Under the pieces are notes generated by a model. The model saw only the letters and a program-made list of their open reading frames with translations. It searched no databases and had not been told where the DNA came from. From positions 1 to 64,000 of the forward strand of contig CAXYDN010000004.1 in NCBI GenBank assembly GCA_964276145.1: DNA of 64,000 nt, written 5' to 3'. Shown in pieces: positions 26,429-33,962 of the stretch (the stretch's first letter is position 1; each line of letters opens with the position of its first letter). A program made the translations under genes and the position numbers. Source of the stretch: SCGC-AAA076-P13 sp964276145 (GTDB taxonomy: Bacteria; Pseudomonadota; Gammaproteobacteria; Magnimaribacterales; D2472).

Positions 26429-27039
26429 TTTTCTCTAATTAATCCTACGCTTTTACCTTCTATATATAATTCTGTTTCTTCTAGATTAATTTCTATATCG
26501 TTGAAGTCATTGTTCGCAGGCTTTAAATGAACAATATTTGGAGCACTTCTTTGAAAATATTTAACGGTCACCTCATCTTCAATACGAGCGATAACAATAT
26601 CTCCATTTCTTATTTCTTGTGTCTTTTTAACGGCGATCAAATCATCCTCCATTATTCCAGCATCTTTCATACTCAACCCTCTAACTCTTAAAAAGTAATC
26701 AAAATCAGATCCAAAAAATCCCTTAGGGCAATTTAAAACTTTTTCAACATTTTCACTAGCTAGTGTTGGTGAGCCAGCAGCAACTAACCCAACAATTGGA
26801 TACTCATTATCTTCATGAATAATTTCTGGGTTCGTAATGGAAATTCCTCTAGATGTACCACTCTCAATTGTAATAAAACCTTTTTTTTCTAGAGCACGCA
26901 GGTGGGTTTCTGCTGAATTAGGTGATTTAAAACCCAATTCTCTGCAAATATCAGCTCTTGTTGGAGGAAAACCTGTTTTATTTAGGTAAACTTGAATACA
27001 ATCAAGTACTTTTTGTTGTTGAGGTGTTATATCTTTCAT
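26425..27039 (-). CDS. lexA: LexA repressor
   Basis: SOS master repressor, 204 aa. The N-terminal winged helix-turn-helix (P-T-R-A-D-I-C-R-E-L-G-F-K-S-P-N-S-A about 26-43) binds CTG-N10-CAG sites. The self-cleavage Ala88-Gly89 bond, Ser123 in G-L-S-M and Lys160 in V-T-V-K form the autoproteolytic site. An SOS box sits 14 bp upstream of the start codon, so it is autoregulated. TATAAT lies 9 bases from the ATG with no Shine-Dalgarno, which suggests a very short leader. Confidence 0.95.
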   Translation of the reverse strand: MKDITPQQQKVLDCIQVYLNKTGFPPTRADICRELGFKSPNSAETHLRALEKKGFITIESGTSRGISITNPEIIHEDNEYPIVGLVAAGSPTLASENVEKVLNCPKGFFGSDFDYFLRVRGLSMKDAGIMEDDLIAVKKTQEIRNGDIVIARIEDEVTVKYFQRSAPNIVHLKPANNDFNDIEINLEETELYIEGKSVGLIREN

Positions 27040-27052
27040 GCTTTTAAAATTA

Positions 27053-27072
27053 TACTATATATTTATACAGTA
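27053..27072. promoter_or_regulatory. LexA (SOS) box between lexA and the 5'-nucleotidase gene
   Basis: TACTATATATTTATACAGTA resembles TACTGTATATATATACAGTA; one half-site is CTA instead of CTG. It is framed by outward-facing TATAAT hexamers: on the minus strand at 27049-27054 (towards lexA) and on the plus strand at 27071-27076 (towards the 5'-nucleotidase). The 28-bp stretch 27049-27076 is largely palindromic. Confidence 0.8.
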
Positions 27073-27106
27073 TAATGTCAAAATATAAATTAAATCAAGA
27101 TAAATA

Positions 27107-28006
27107 ATGAATGATCAGTCTAAATTAATTATAGGAATATCTTCTAGGGCTTTATTTAATCTAGATGAAAGTCACGAGATATATGAAAAAGAGGGTTTAG
27201 ATTCATATAGAGATTATCAAATTGCAAATGAAGATAAAACACTTGACCCTGGTGAAGCTTTTAGTCTCGTTAAAAAAATACTAAGTATTAACTCTTTTTA
27301 CAAAGATAAAGAAAGGATAGAAGTTATCCTTTTATCTAGAAATACATCTGACACTGGTCTAAGAATAAGAAACTCTATCGAAGCCCATGGTCTAAATATT
27401 AGTAGAGCTGCTTTTTGCGGTGGTGAAAGTCCTCACAGATACGTAAAAGATTTTGGAGTTCATCTTTTTTTATCAAGTAGTTTTGAAGATGTTAAGTTGG
27501 CAATCGAAAGTAATGTTGCTGCAGCAACTATTATTTCAAGAGACGGCGAAAACAATACACAGTCTAATGATGATCAACTTAAGATAGCTTTTGATGGCGA
27601 CGCTGTTATTTTTTCTGATGATTCTGAAAAAGTTTTTCATGAAGAGGGTTTGGATGCATTTATTGAAAATGAAGTTATGGCTACCTCACCATTAAAAGAA
27701 GGACCTTTTAAATCTTTTTTAGTTGAACTTAACAAGATACAAAATGATTTTGATGCAAACGAATGCCCAATTAGAACAGCACTTGTAACAGCTAGATCTG
27801 CACCATCTGACAAAAGAGTTATTAAGACCTTGAGAGAATGGGGTGTGAGAATTGATGAATCTTTATTTTTAGGCGGTATGTCTAAACAACATTTTCTTAA
27901 ATCTTTTGAGGCTGACATCTTTTTTGATGATCAAAAAAAACATATCATGGACGCCATAAAAACAACTGCATCGGGACACGTTCCCTATGGAATAAAAAAT
28001 AAATAA
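27107..28006 (+). CDS. 5'-nucleotidase (cytosolic, PF06189-type)
   Basis: A 299-aa protein matching the bacterial 5'-nucleotidase family related to cytosolic NT5C1. Markers: I-G-I-S-S-R-A-L-F-N-L near 9-19, L-L-S-R-N-T-S-D-T-G-L-R near 75-86, C-G-G-E-S-P near 104-109, an F-D-G-D-A-V-I-F-S-D motif near 164-173 (HAD-type aspartates) and F-L-G-G-M-S-K near 250. It would hydrolyse nucleoside monophosphates. Diverging from lexA across a shared SOS box, it may be damage-inducible, which would fit nucleotide turnover after repair, but that is inference. It precedes thrH by 11 bp. Confidence 0.82.
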   Translation: MNDQSKLIIGISSRALFNLDESHEIYEKEGLDSYRDYQIANEDKTLDPGEAFSLVKKILSINSFYKDKERIEVILLSRNTSDTGLRIRNSIEAHGLNISRAAFCGGESPHRYVKDFGVHLFLSSSFEDVKLAIESNVAAATIISRDGENNTQSNDDQLKIAFDGDAVIFSDDSEKVFHEEGLDAFIENEVMATSPLKEGPFKSFLVELNKIQNDFDANECPIRTALVTARSAPSDKRVIKTLREWGVRIDESLFLGGMSKQHFLKSFEADIFFDDQKKHIMDAIKTTASGHVPYGIKNK

Positions 28007-28017
28007 AAGGACTTATC

Positions 28018-28629
28018 ATGGAAATAGTATGCTTTGACATGGAAGGAACGCTTACTCCCGAAATTTGGGAGCAGATTGCTTTAAATACCGGCATAGAAGA
28101 TTTTAATAAAACTACTAGAGATATCCCTGATTATTCAGACTTGATGGATTTTAGATTGAATGTGATGAAACAACACAATCTTAAATTATCAGATATACAG
28201 AAGGCCGCCAGTGAATTAGATCTTTTGGATGGAGCTGAAGAATTTTTAAACGATATTAGACAAAATTTTCAAGTTGTTATTCTTTCTGACACTTTTCACG
28301 AAATTGCAAAACCTTTAATGGATAAAATGGGACATCCATTACTTTTATGCCATAACTTAGAAGTGGAAAATGATGAAGTTATTTCCTATAAACTGCGTCA
28401 TAAACAAGCAAAAAAACAAGCTATAACAGCTTTTCAATCAATTGGTTATAGATGTCTTGCAGCAGGAGATTCATACAACGATATACAAATGTTTGAGGTC
28501 GCTGAAAAAGGATTTTTTATGAATGCGCCTGATAAAATCTCATCAAGCTACCCAGACATACCTTCTTTCCATAATTACAAAGATTTAGAAAATGCTATTA
28601 AACTAAGCTCACATTTTATTAATGAATGA
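28018..28629 (+). CDS. thrH: Phosphoserine phosphatase / homoserine phosphotransferase ThrH
   Basis: A HAD-family enzyme of 203 aa, as in Pseudomonas ThrH. The nucleophile motif is F-D7-M-E9-G-T-L-T-P-E, where Glu replaces the second Asp as is usual in ThrH. S-D-T-F-H-E near 90-95 is motif II and G-D-S-Y-N-D near 151-156 is motif IV. It moves phosphate from phosphoserine to homoserine or water. A 'aaaGGAc' ribosome binding site precedes the start. It overlaps queH by 8 bp. Confidence 0.88.
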   Translation: MEIVCFDMEGTLTPEIWEQIALNTGIEDFNKTTRDIPDYSDLMDFRLNVMKQHNLKLSDIQKAASELDLLDGAEEFLNDIRQNFQVVILSDTFHEIAKPLMDKMGHPLLLCHNLEVENDEVISYKLRHKQAKKQAITAFQSIGYRCLAAGDSYNDIQMFEVAEKGFFMNAPDKISSSYPDIPSFHNYKDLENAIKLSSHFINE

Positions 28630-29284
28630 CAAATTAAAATTAGATAACTACGAAAGGCCTAAACTTCAAATGCCTGATGAGGGCACTGATTTGTTATTGC
28701 ATAGTTGTTGCGCCCCTTGTGCTGGTGAAATTATGGAAGCGCTGGCTGCATCAGATATAAAAACTACTGTATTTTTCTATAATCCAAATATCCATCCTAC
28801 AGAAGAATATGAAATACGAAAAAATGAAAATAGAAGGTTTTGTGAGAAACTTGGTTTTGAATGTATAGATGCTGACTATGATAAAGATAATTGGTTTGAA
28901 AGAGTTAAGGGTCTTGAGGATGAGCCTGAAAGAGGAAAACGTTGCACCCAATGTTTTGATATGAGGTTTGAGAGGTCAGCTTTATTTGCAAAAGAAAATA
29001 ATTTTAGTGTTTATGCAACAACACTTGGTATATCTAGATGGAAGGATATGAATCAAATTAATACTTCTGGCCACAAAGCTGCAGAAAGATATGAAGATAT
29101 TACTTACTGGGATTTCAATTGGAGAAAACAAGGTGGCTCTTCAAGAATGATTGAGATATCTAAGAGAGAAGAATTTTATCAACAAGAGTATTGTGGATGC
29201 GTATATAGCTTAAGAGATACTAATAGGTGGAGAAGAAAAAATAACAAAGAAAGAATTATTCGGGGTGTAAAATTCTACGGATAA
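28622..29284 (+). CDS. queH: Epoxyqueuosine reductase QueH
   Basis: Catalyses the last step of queuosine synthesis in tRNA. This is the non-cobalamin type that replaces QueG. The 220-aa protein has the QueH (DUF208) Cys pattern: H-S-C29-C30-A-P-C33 at the N-terminus, R-C-T-Q-C near 100-104 and Y-C-G-C near 181-184, which bind the [4Fe-4S] cluster and extra iron. T-T-L-G-I-S-R-W-K-D near 126-135 is conserved. It is the last gene of the 5'-nucleotidase-thrH-queH unit. Confidence 0.9.
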   Translation: MNDKLKLDNYERPKLQMPDEGTDLLLHSCCAPCAGEIMEALAASDIKTTVFFYNPNIHPTEEYEIRKNENRRFCEKLGFECIDADYDKDNWFERVKGLEDEPERGKRCTQCFDMRFERSALFAKENNFSVYATTLGISRWKDMNQINTSGHKAAERYEDITYWDFNWRKQGGSSRMIEISKREEFYQQEYCGCVYSLRDTNRWRRKNNKERIIRGVKFYG

Positions 29285-29292
29285 TTTAGCAT

Positions 29293-29322
29293 TTGGGAAA
29301 CTAGCCTCGTGTGCATTATAAT
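29293..29322 (+). promoter_or_regulatory. Candidate prpBCD promoter
   Basis: TTGGGA (29293-29298), an 18-bp spacer and a perfect TATAAT (29317-29322) precede the prpB ATG (29332) by 9 bases. Transcription would begin about 0-3 bases before the start codon. No Shine-Dalgarno is visible. Confidence 0.5.
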
Positions 29323-29331
29323 TCTTCAACC

Positions 29332-30198
29332 ATGTCAGCAGGCAAAAAATTCAGAAACGCATTAAAAAGTAATAAGCCTCTTATTATTCCAGGCACTATT
29401 AATGCCTATTCTGCAATATTGGCAGAAAAATCTGGTCATCAAGCTATATATCTTTCAGGTGGAGGCGTTGCAGCTGCCTCATATGGCATACCAGACCTTG
29501 GTATTACTTCACTAGAGGATGTTTTAACAGATGTTAAGAGGATAACTAATGCTTCATCTCTTCCATTGCTTGTTGATATTGATACTGGTTGGGGAGGAGC
29601 TTTTAATATATCAAAAACAATTAAAAGTATGATTGATGCAGGCTGTGGTGCTGTTCATATAGAAGATCAAGTTTCTCAAAAAAGATGTGGTCACAGGCCA
29701 AACAAATCATTAGTTACTAAAGAAGAAATGCAAGACAGAATAAAGGCTGCTGTTGATGGCAGACACGATGAATCTTTTTTTATAATGGCCAGAACAGATG
29801 CAGTTGCATCTGAGGGAATTAAAGGCGCTATTGATAGAATTTCAGCCTATATCGAAGATGGTGCAGATGGTATCTTTCTTGAAGCGGCAACTAGTTTAGA
29901 AGAATATTCAGCAGTTAAAGATAAAATTGAAGTTCCAATTCTTGCAAATATTACAGAATTTGGAAAAACGCCTTTATTCAATAAAGATGAACTGGCTAGC
30001 GCTGGTGTTGATATGGTGCTTTATCCATTAACTGCTTTTAGAGCTATGAGCCAAGTAGCGGAAAAAGTTTACATTTCACTCGCTAAAGAGGGGACACAAG
30101 AGGGTCTCTTGGATATAATGCAGACCCGTGAAGAATTATATGAACGATTAAACTATCATAGTTTCGAACAAAAACTAGATGACTTATATAAAAAATAA
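29332..30198 (+). CDS. prpB: 2-methylisocitrate lyase
   Basis: Last step of the methylcitrate cycle: 2-methylisocitrate to pyruvate and succinate. The 288-aa chain from the ATG at 29332 aligns with known PrpB; a reading from GTG 29311 would overlap the promoter. Signature K117-R-C119-G-H121 holds the catalytic Cys, and V-D-I-D-T-G-W-G near 82-89 holds the metal aspartates. It begins the prpB-prpC-prpD unit. No prpR regulator is adjacent. Confidence 0.93.
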   Translation: MSAGKKFRNALKSNKPLIIPGTINAYSAILAEKSGHQAIYLSGGGVAAASYGIPDLGITSLEDVLTDVKRITNASSLPLLVDIDTGWGGAFNISKTIKSMIDAGCGAVHIEDQVSQKRCGHRPNKSLVTKEEMQDRIKAAVDGRHDESFFIMARTDAVASEGIKGAIDRISAYIEDGADGIFLEAATSLEEYSAVKDKIEVPILANITEFGKTPLFNKDELASAGVDMVLYPLTAFRAMSQVAEKVYISLAKEGTQEGLLDIMQTREELYERLNYHSFEQKLDDLYKK

Positions 30199-30219
30199 GA
30201 ATTAGAATAAGAGGATAAT

Positions 30220-31341
30220 ATGGTTAAAAAGTTAGAAGGTGCTGGACTAAGAGGACAGGTAGCAGGGGAAACATCTTTATCAACGGTCGGTCAAATAGAA
30301 GGCTTAGCTTACAGAGGCCATAAGATAGAAACCCTAGCTGAAAAAGCTTCATTTGAAGAAGTTGCCTACTTGCTCTTATATGACAAATTACCAAACTCAT
30401 CTGAGCTGAATGAATACAAAGCTCTATTAAAAAGCCAAAGAGATCTTCCACAATCATTAAAAGAAGTTCTTCAAAAAATACCAGCTTCAGCTCATCCCAT
30501 GGATGTTATGAGAACTGGCACTTCGATGTTAGGTAATTTAGAGCCCGAAGGTGATTTTAGCAACCAGCTACATTCTATAAATAGAATGATAGCTACCATG
30601 CCTTCAATTGTTACTTACTGGTATAAATTTTCTCATGATGGGGAAGATATAAATTTAGTTAATGATGAAGACTCAATGGCTGGACATTTTCTTCATATTC
30701 TTCATGGAAAAACTCCAAGTGATCTTCATAGAAAAGTTATGGATGTTTCTCTAGTTTTATATGCCGAGCATGAATTTAATGCCTCCACTTTCACAGGAAG
30801 AGTTTGCGCCTCAACTATGTCAGATATTCATTCGTGCGTTGTTGCGGCTATTGGTTCATTAAGAGGGCCATTGCATGGCGGAGCAAATGAAAAGGCTATG
30901 GAATTAATTGAAAACTGGACTTCAAGAGAGGAAGCAAAAGATAAAATATTATCAATGCTTGCCAATAAAGAAAAAATAATGGGTTTTGGTCATGCGGTAT
31001 ATTCAATACGTGATCCTAGAAATGCAGTAATCAAGGAATATGCAAAAGAACTATCAAAACTTCATGAGAATGATGATTTATATCAAGTTGCTGAAGAAGT
31101 TGAAAAAGTAATGGCAGATGAAAAGAAAATGTTTGCTAATGCAGATTTCTTTCATGCTCCTGCTTATTTTTATATGGGTATTCCAACAAAATTATTTACC
31201 CCAATTTTTGTAATGTCTAGAGTTTCTGGATGGACTGCTCACTGTATGGAACAAAGAGCAAATAATAGAATTATTAGACCAAGCGCAGATTATATTGGTG
31301 TAGAAAGCTCTGAGTGGGTTGATATAGAAGATAGGGACTAA
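30220..31341 (+). CDS. prpC: 2-methylcitrate synthase
   Basis: Condenses propionyl-CoA with oxaloacetate. The 373-aa citrate-synthase-fold protein has the short PrpC length. Motifs include A-H-P-M-D-V-M-R-T-G near 92-101, G-P-L-H-G-G-A-N-E near 219-227 (catalytic His), and G-F-G-H-A-V-Y near 256-262 with the catalytic His; the C-terminal R-I-I-R-P-S-A-D-Y-I-G is typical. GAGGATAA lies just before the ATG as ribosome binding site. The stop is 3 bp before the prpD ATG. Confidence 0.92.
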   Translation: MVKKLEGAGLRGQVAGETSLSTVGQIEGLAYRGHKIETLAEKASFEEVAYLLLYDKLPNSSELNEYKALLKSQRDLPQSLKEVLQKIPASAHPMDVMRTGTSMLGNLEPEGDFSNQLHSINRMIATMPSIVTYWYKFSHDGEDINLVNDEDSMAGHFLHILHGKTPSDLHRKVMDVSLVLYAEHEFNASTFTGRVCASTMSDIHSCVVAAIGSLRGPLHGGANEKAMELIENWTSREEAKDKILSMLANKEKIMGFGHAVYSIRDPRNAVIKEYAKELSKLHENDDLYQVAEEVEKVMADEKKMFANADFFHAPAYFYMGIPTKLFTPIFVMSRVSGWTAHCMEQRANNRIIRPSADYIGVESSEWVDIEDRD

Positions 31342-31344
31342 GAT

Positions 31345-32806
31345 ATGTCCTCAAATGTTGATTTAAATATCAGACCTGGCTATGACTCTGTAATTTCTGA
31401 AATCGCAGATTATGTTTCAAATTTTCAAATTCGAATCCGAGCTTGCATTAGACACTGCAAGAAATTGTCTTATTGATACCATTGGTTGTGGTTTACTGGC
31501 ATTAAAATTTCCAGCTTGCACAAAAATGCTTGGGCCAGTAGTTGAAGGAACTTCGGTTCCTTATGGAGTAAGAGTTCCTGGAACAAATTTTAAATTAGAT
31601 CCTATTAAAGGTGCGTTTGATATCGGCTGTATTATTAGATGGCTGGATTATAATGACACATGGCTTGCAGCTGAATGGGGTCACCCATCTGATAATTTGG
31701 GTGGAATATTAGCAGTTGCTGATTTTATTTCTCAAAAGAATGTTTCTGAGGGAAAAGAGCCCATAAAAATGAAGCAAGTCTTGGAGTCCATGATAATGGC
31801 TCATGAAATCCAAGGAGTTTTAGCACTTAAAAACAGCTTTAACAAAGTTGGACTGGATCATGTTGTTTTAGTTAAAGTTGCATCAACAGCACTTGTAACT
31901 AAGCTAATGGGCGGCAACTCTGATCAAATTAAAGATGCAGTAAGTCAGGCTTGGGTTGATGGCCAAAGTCTAAGAACATATAGACACGCACCAAATGCAG
32001 GTTCTAGAAAAAGTTGGGCCGCAGGAGATGCTACTAGCAGAGCTGTCAGACTAGCAATGATTACTCTCTCAGGTGAAATGGGCTATCCAGGAGTTCTATC
32101 AGCGCCTGTATGGGGCTTTGAAGATGTCTTATTTAAAGGGGAACAGCTTTCTCTTCCTCAAGCATTTAACTCCTATGTAATGGAAAATATTCTATTTAAA
32201 ATTAGTTTCCCTGCTGAGTTTCATGCTCAAACAGCAGTAGAGGCAGCAGTCACTCTGCATCCTCAAATAAAAGATAGATTAGATGAAATTAAATCTGTTG
32301 AAATTACCACTCATGAATCTGCTATAAGAATTATTTCCAAAGTAGGTGAGCTCAACAATCCCGCAGATAGAGATCATTGTCTTCAATATATGGTTGCCAT
32401 AGGTCTTATAAAGGGAGACTTAGTTGCTGAAGACTACGAAGATGATGTAGCCGCAGATCCTAGAATCGACGCTTTAAGACAAAAAATGATAATTAGTGAG
32501 GATAAAAGATACTCTACTGAATATCATGAAGCAGATAAGAGATCTATAGCTAATAAAATTCAAATTCATTTTAATGATGGAAGTTTTACCGATGAAATCG
32601 AAGTTGAGTATCCTATTGGACATAAAAGAAGAAGGGAGGAAGGTATCCCAGTTCTTGAAAAGAAATTTTTAAGAAATTTAGAAATTACATATTCGAAAGA
32701 AAAGTGTTCAGAAATCTATTCACTTTGTACGAATCAGCAAGAACTAGAGAATACCTCTGTAATAGACTTCCAAGAACTACTAACGGTAGAAAGCAATAAT
32801 TTCTAA
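31345..32806 (+). CDS. prpD: 2-methylcitrate dehydratase PrpD, frameshifted near codon 29
   Basis: Dehydrates 2-methylcitrate to 2-methyl-cis-aconitate. The N-terminal part reads from the ATG at 31345 (N-I-R-P-G-Y-D...I-A-D-Y-V-S-N-F-Q), matching the start of E. coli PrpD, then runs to an early stop. The rest continues one frame over from about 31412 as a 464-aa chain with W-L-D-Y-N-D-T-W-L-A-A-E-W-G-H-P, the family hallmark, and F-K-I-S-F-P-A-E-F-H. Removing one T at about 31430-31431 restores Q-I-E-S-E-L-A-L-D-T and full collinearity. It may be a sequence error, a real mutation, or a gene using the ATG at 31412; the last would lack about 28 residues. Otherwise intact. Confidence 0.85.
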
Positions 32807-32862
32807 TTATTTGAAAATAGCCTAAATAATCCCTAAAATAAGGCGTTTTATCAATTTTGGAC

Positions 32863-32868
32863 TATAAT
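32863..32868 (+). promoter_or_regulatory. TATAAT -10 candidate directly upstream of aroC
   Basis: A consensus TATAAT ends 7 bases before the aroC ATG at 32876, so the transcript would begin at about the start codon. No convincing -35 box is seen and no Shine-Dalgarno is present. Confidence 0.4.
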
Positions 32869-32875
32869 CACTGCC

Positions 32876-33961
32876 ATGTCAGGCAATACGTTTGGAAATA
32901 TTTTTAAAGTTACGACCTTTGGTGAGAGTCATGGTCATGCTTTGGGCTGCATAATTGATGGCTGTCCGCCAAATTTAGAGATAGATGAATCAGATATTCA
33001 AATTGAATTAGATAGAAGAAAGCCTGGCCAATCAGATGTTACAACTCAACGCAAAGAAGATGATACAGTGCAAATTTTATCCGGTGTTTTTGAAGGAAAA
33101 ACATTAGGCACGCCTATTAGTTTATTAATCTTCAACAAAGATCAACAATCAAAAGACTATTCAAACATTAAAGACTCCTTTAGACCAAATCATGCAGATA
33201 TAACCTATCAAGCAAAGTACGGACATAGAGATTACAGGGGTGGGGGTCGATCAAGTGCTAGAGAAACTGCCATGAGAGTTGCTGCTGGAGCAATAGCAAA
33301 GAAATATCTTGCACAACATGGAGTTAAAACTACAGGATATGTATCTCAAATTGGCAGTATTGCTGCAGAATCAATCACTCCAGAGTCCGCAAACAAAAAC
33401 AAATATTTTTTTGGTGATATGTCAAAAATCGATGATTTAAATAATATGTTTGAAGAGTTAATAGCTGAAGGTAACTCAGTTGGGGCTAAGCTAGGAGTTT
33501 GTGTTGAAAATTGTCCAGTAGGTCTTGGGGAGCCTGTATTCGATAAGCTCAACGCAGATCTTGCAAAAGCAATCATGAGCATCAATGCAGTTAAATCAGT
33601 TTCTATTGGTAATGCAGAAAATATATTAAATCTTAAGGGTTCTGAAATACGTGATGAAATAAGATCAGATGGTTTTGCATCAAATAATGCTGGAGGAATT
33701 TTAGGTGGTATTTCTAACGGCGATAATATAGAGCTAGATTTTTTAATTAAACCAACTTCAAGTATTAAAAAGAAAGGCAAGACTGTAGATAAAGAAGGTA
33801 AAGAAGTTGATATAGAAGTTGTTGGTCGACATGATCCTTGTGTTGGCATTCGCGCAGTACCTATAGCAGAAGCAATGGTCAACCTAGTTATCATGGACCA
33901 TCTTTTAAGAAACCGTGCTCAGTGCGGTGAGGTCGAACAAAAATTACCATTCACCAAGTAA
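32876..33961 (+). CDS. aroC: Chorismate synthase
   Basis: FMN-dependent last step of the shikimate pathway, 361 aa. Signatures: T-F-G-E-S-H-G-H near 13-20, the conserved Y-R-G-G-G-R-S-S-A-R-E-T stretch near 121-132, and C-terminal H-D-P-C-V-G-I-R-A-V-P near 320-330. It sits upstream of leuC with a 1-bp gap, linking aromatic and leucine synthesis in one long anabolic run that later includes trpFBA. Confidence 0.95.
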   Translation: MSGNTFGNIFKVTTFGESHGHALGCIIDGCPPNLEIDESDIQIELDRRKPGQSDVTTQRKEDDTVQILSGVFEGKTLGTPISLLIFNKDQQSKDYSNIKDSFRPNHADITYQAKYGHRDYRGGGRSSARETAMRVAAGAIAKKYLAQHGVKTTGYVSQIGSIAAESITPESANKNKYFFGDMSKIDDLNNMFEELIAEGNSVGAKLGVCVENCPVGLGEPVFDKLNADLAKAIMSINAVKSVSIGNAENILNLKGSEIRDEIRSDGFASNNAGGILGGISNGDNIELDFLIKPTSSIKKKGKTVDKEGKEVDIEVVGRHDPCVGIRAVPIAEAMVNLVIMDHLLRNRAQCGEVEQKLPFTK

Positions 33962-33962
33962 C

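Noticed and set aside
31345..31480. Programmed ribosomal frameshifting in prpD
   Set aside because: No slippery run, stop-codon context or downstream structure typical of programmed shifts; a simple indel explains the data better.
32815..32852. Possible terminator hairpin after prpD (AAAATAGCCT ... AAGGCGTTTT)
   Set aside because: The stem is imperfect and short, the loop is long, and no clear T-run follows directly; it also abuts the aroC promoter.
33346..33894. 182-aa open frame antisense to aroC
   Set aside because: Lies wholly inside a firmly identified gene on the other strand, Ser/Leu/Pro-rich composition, no ribosome binding site or family match.
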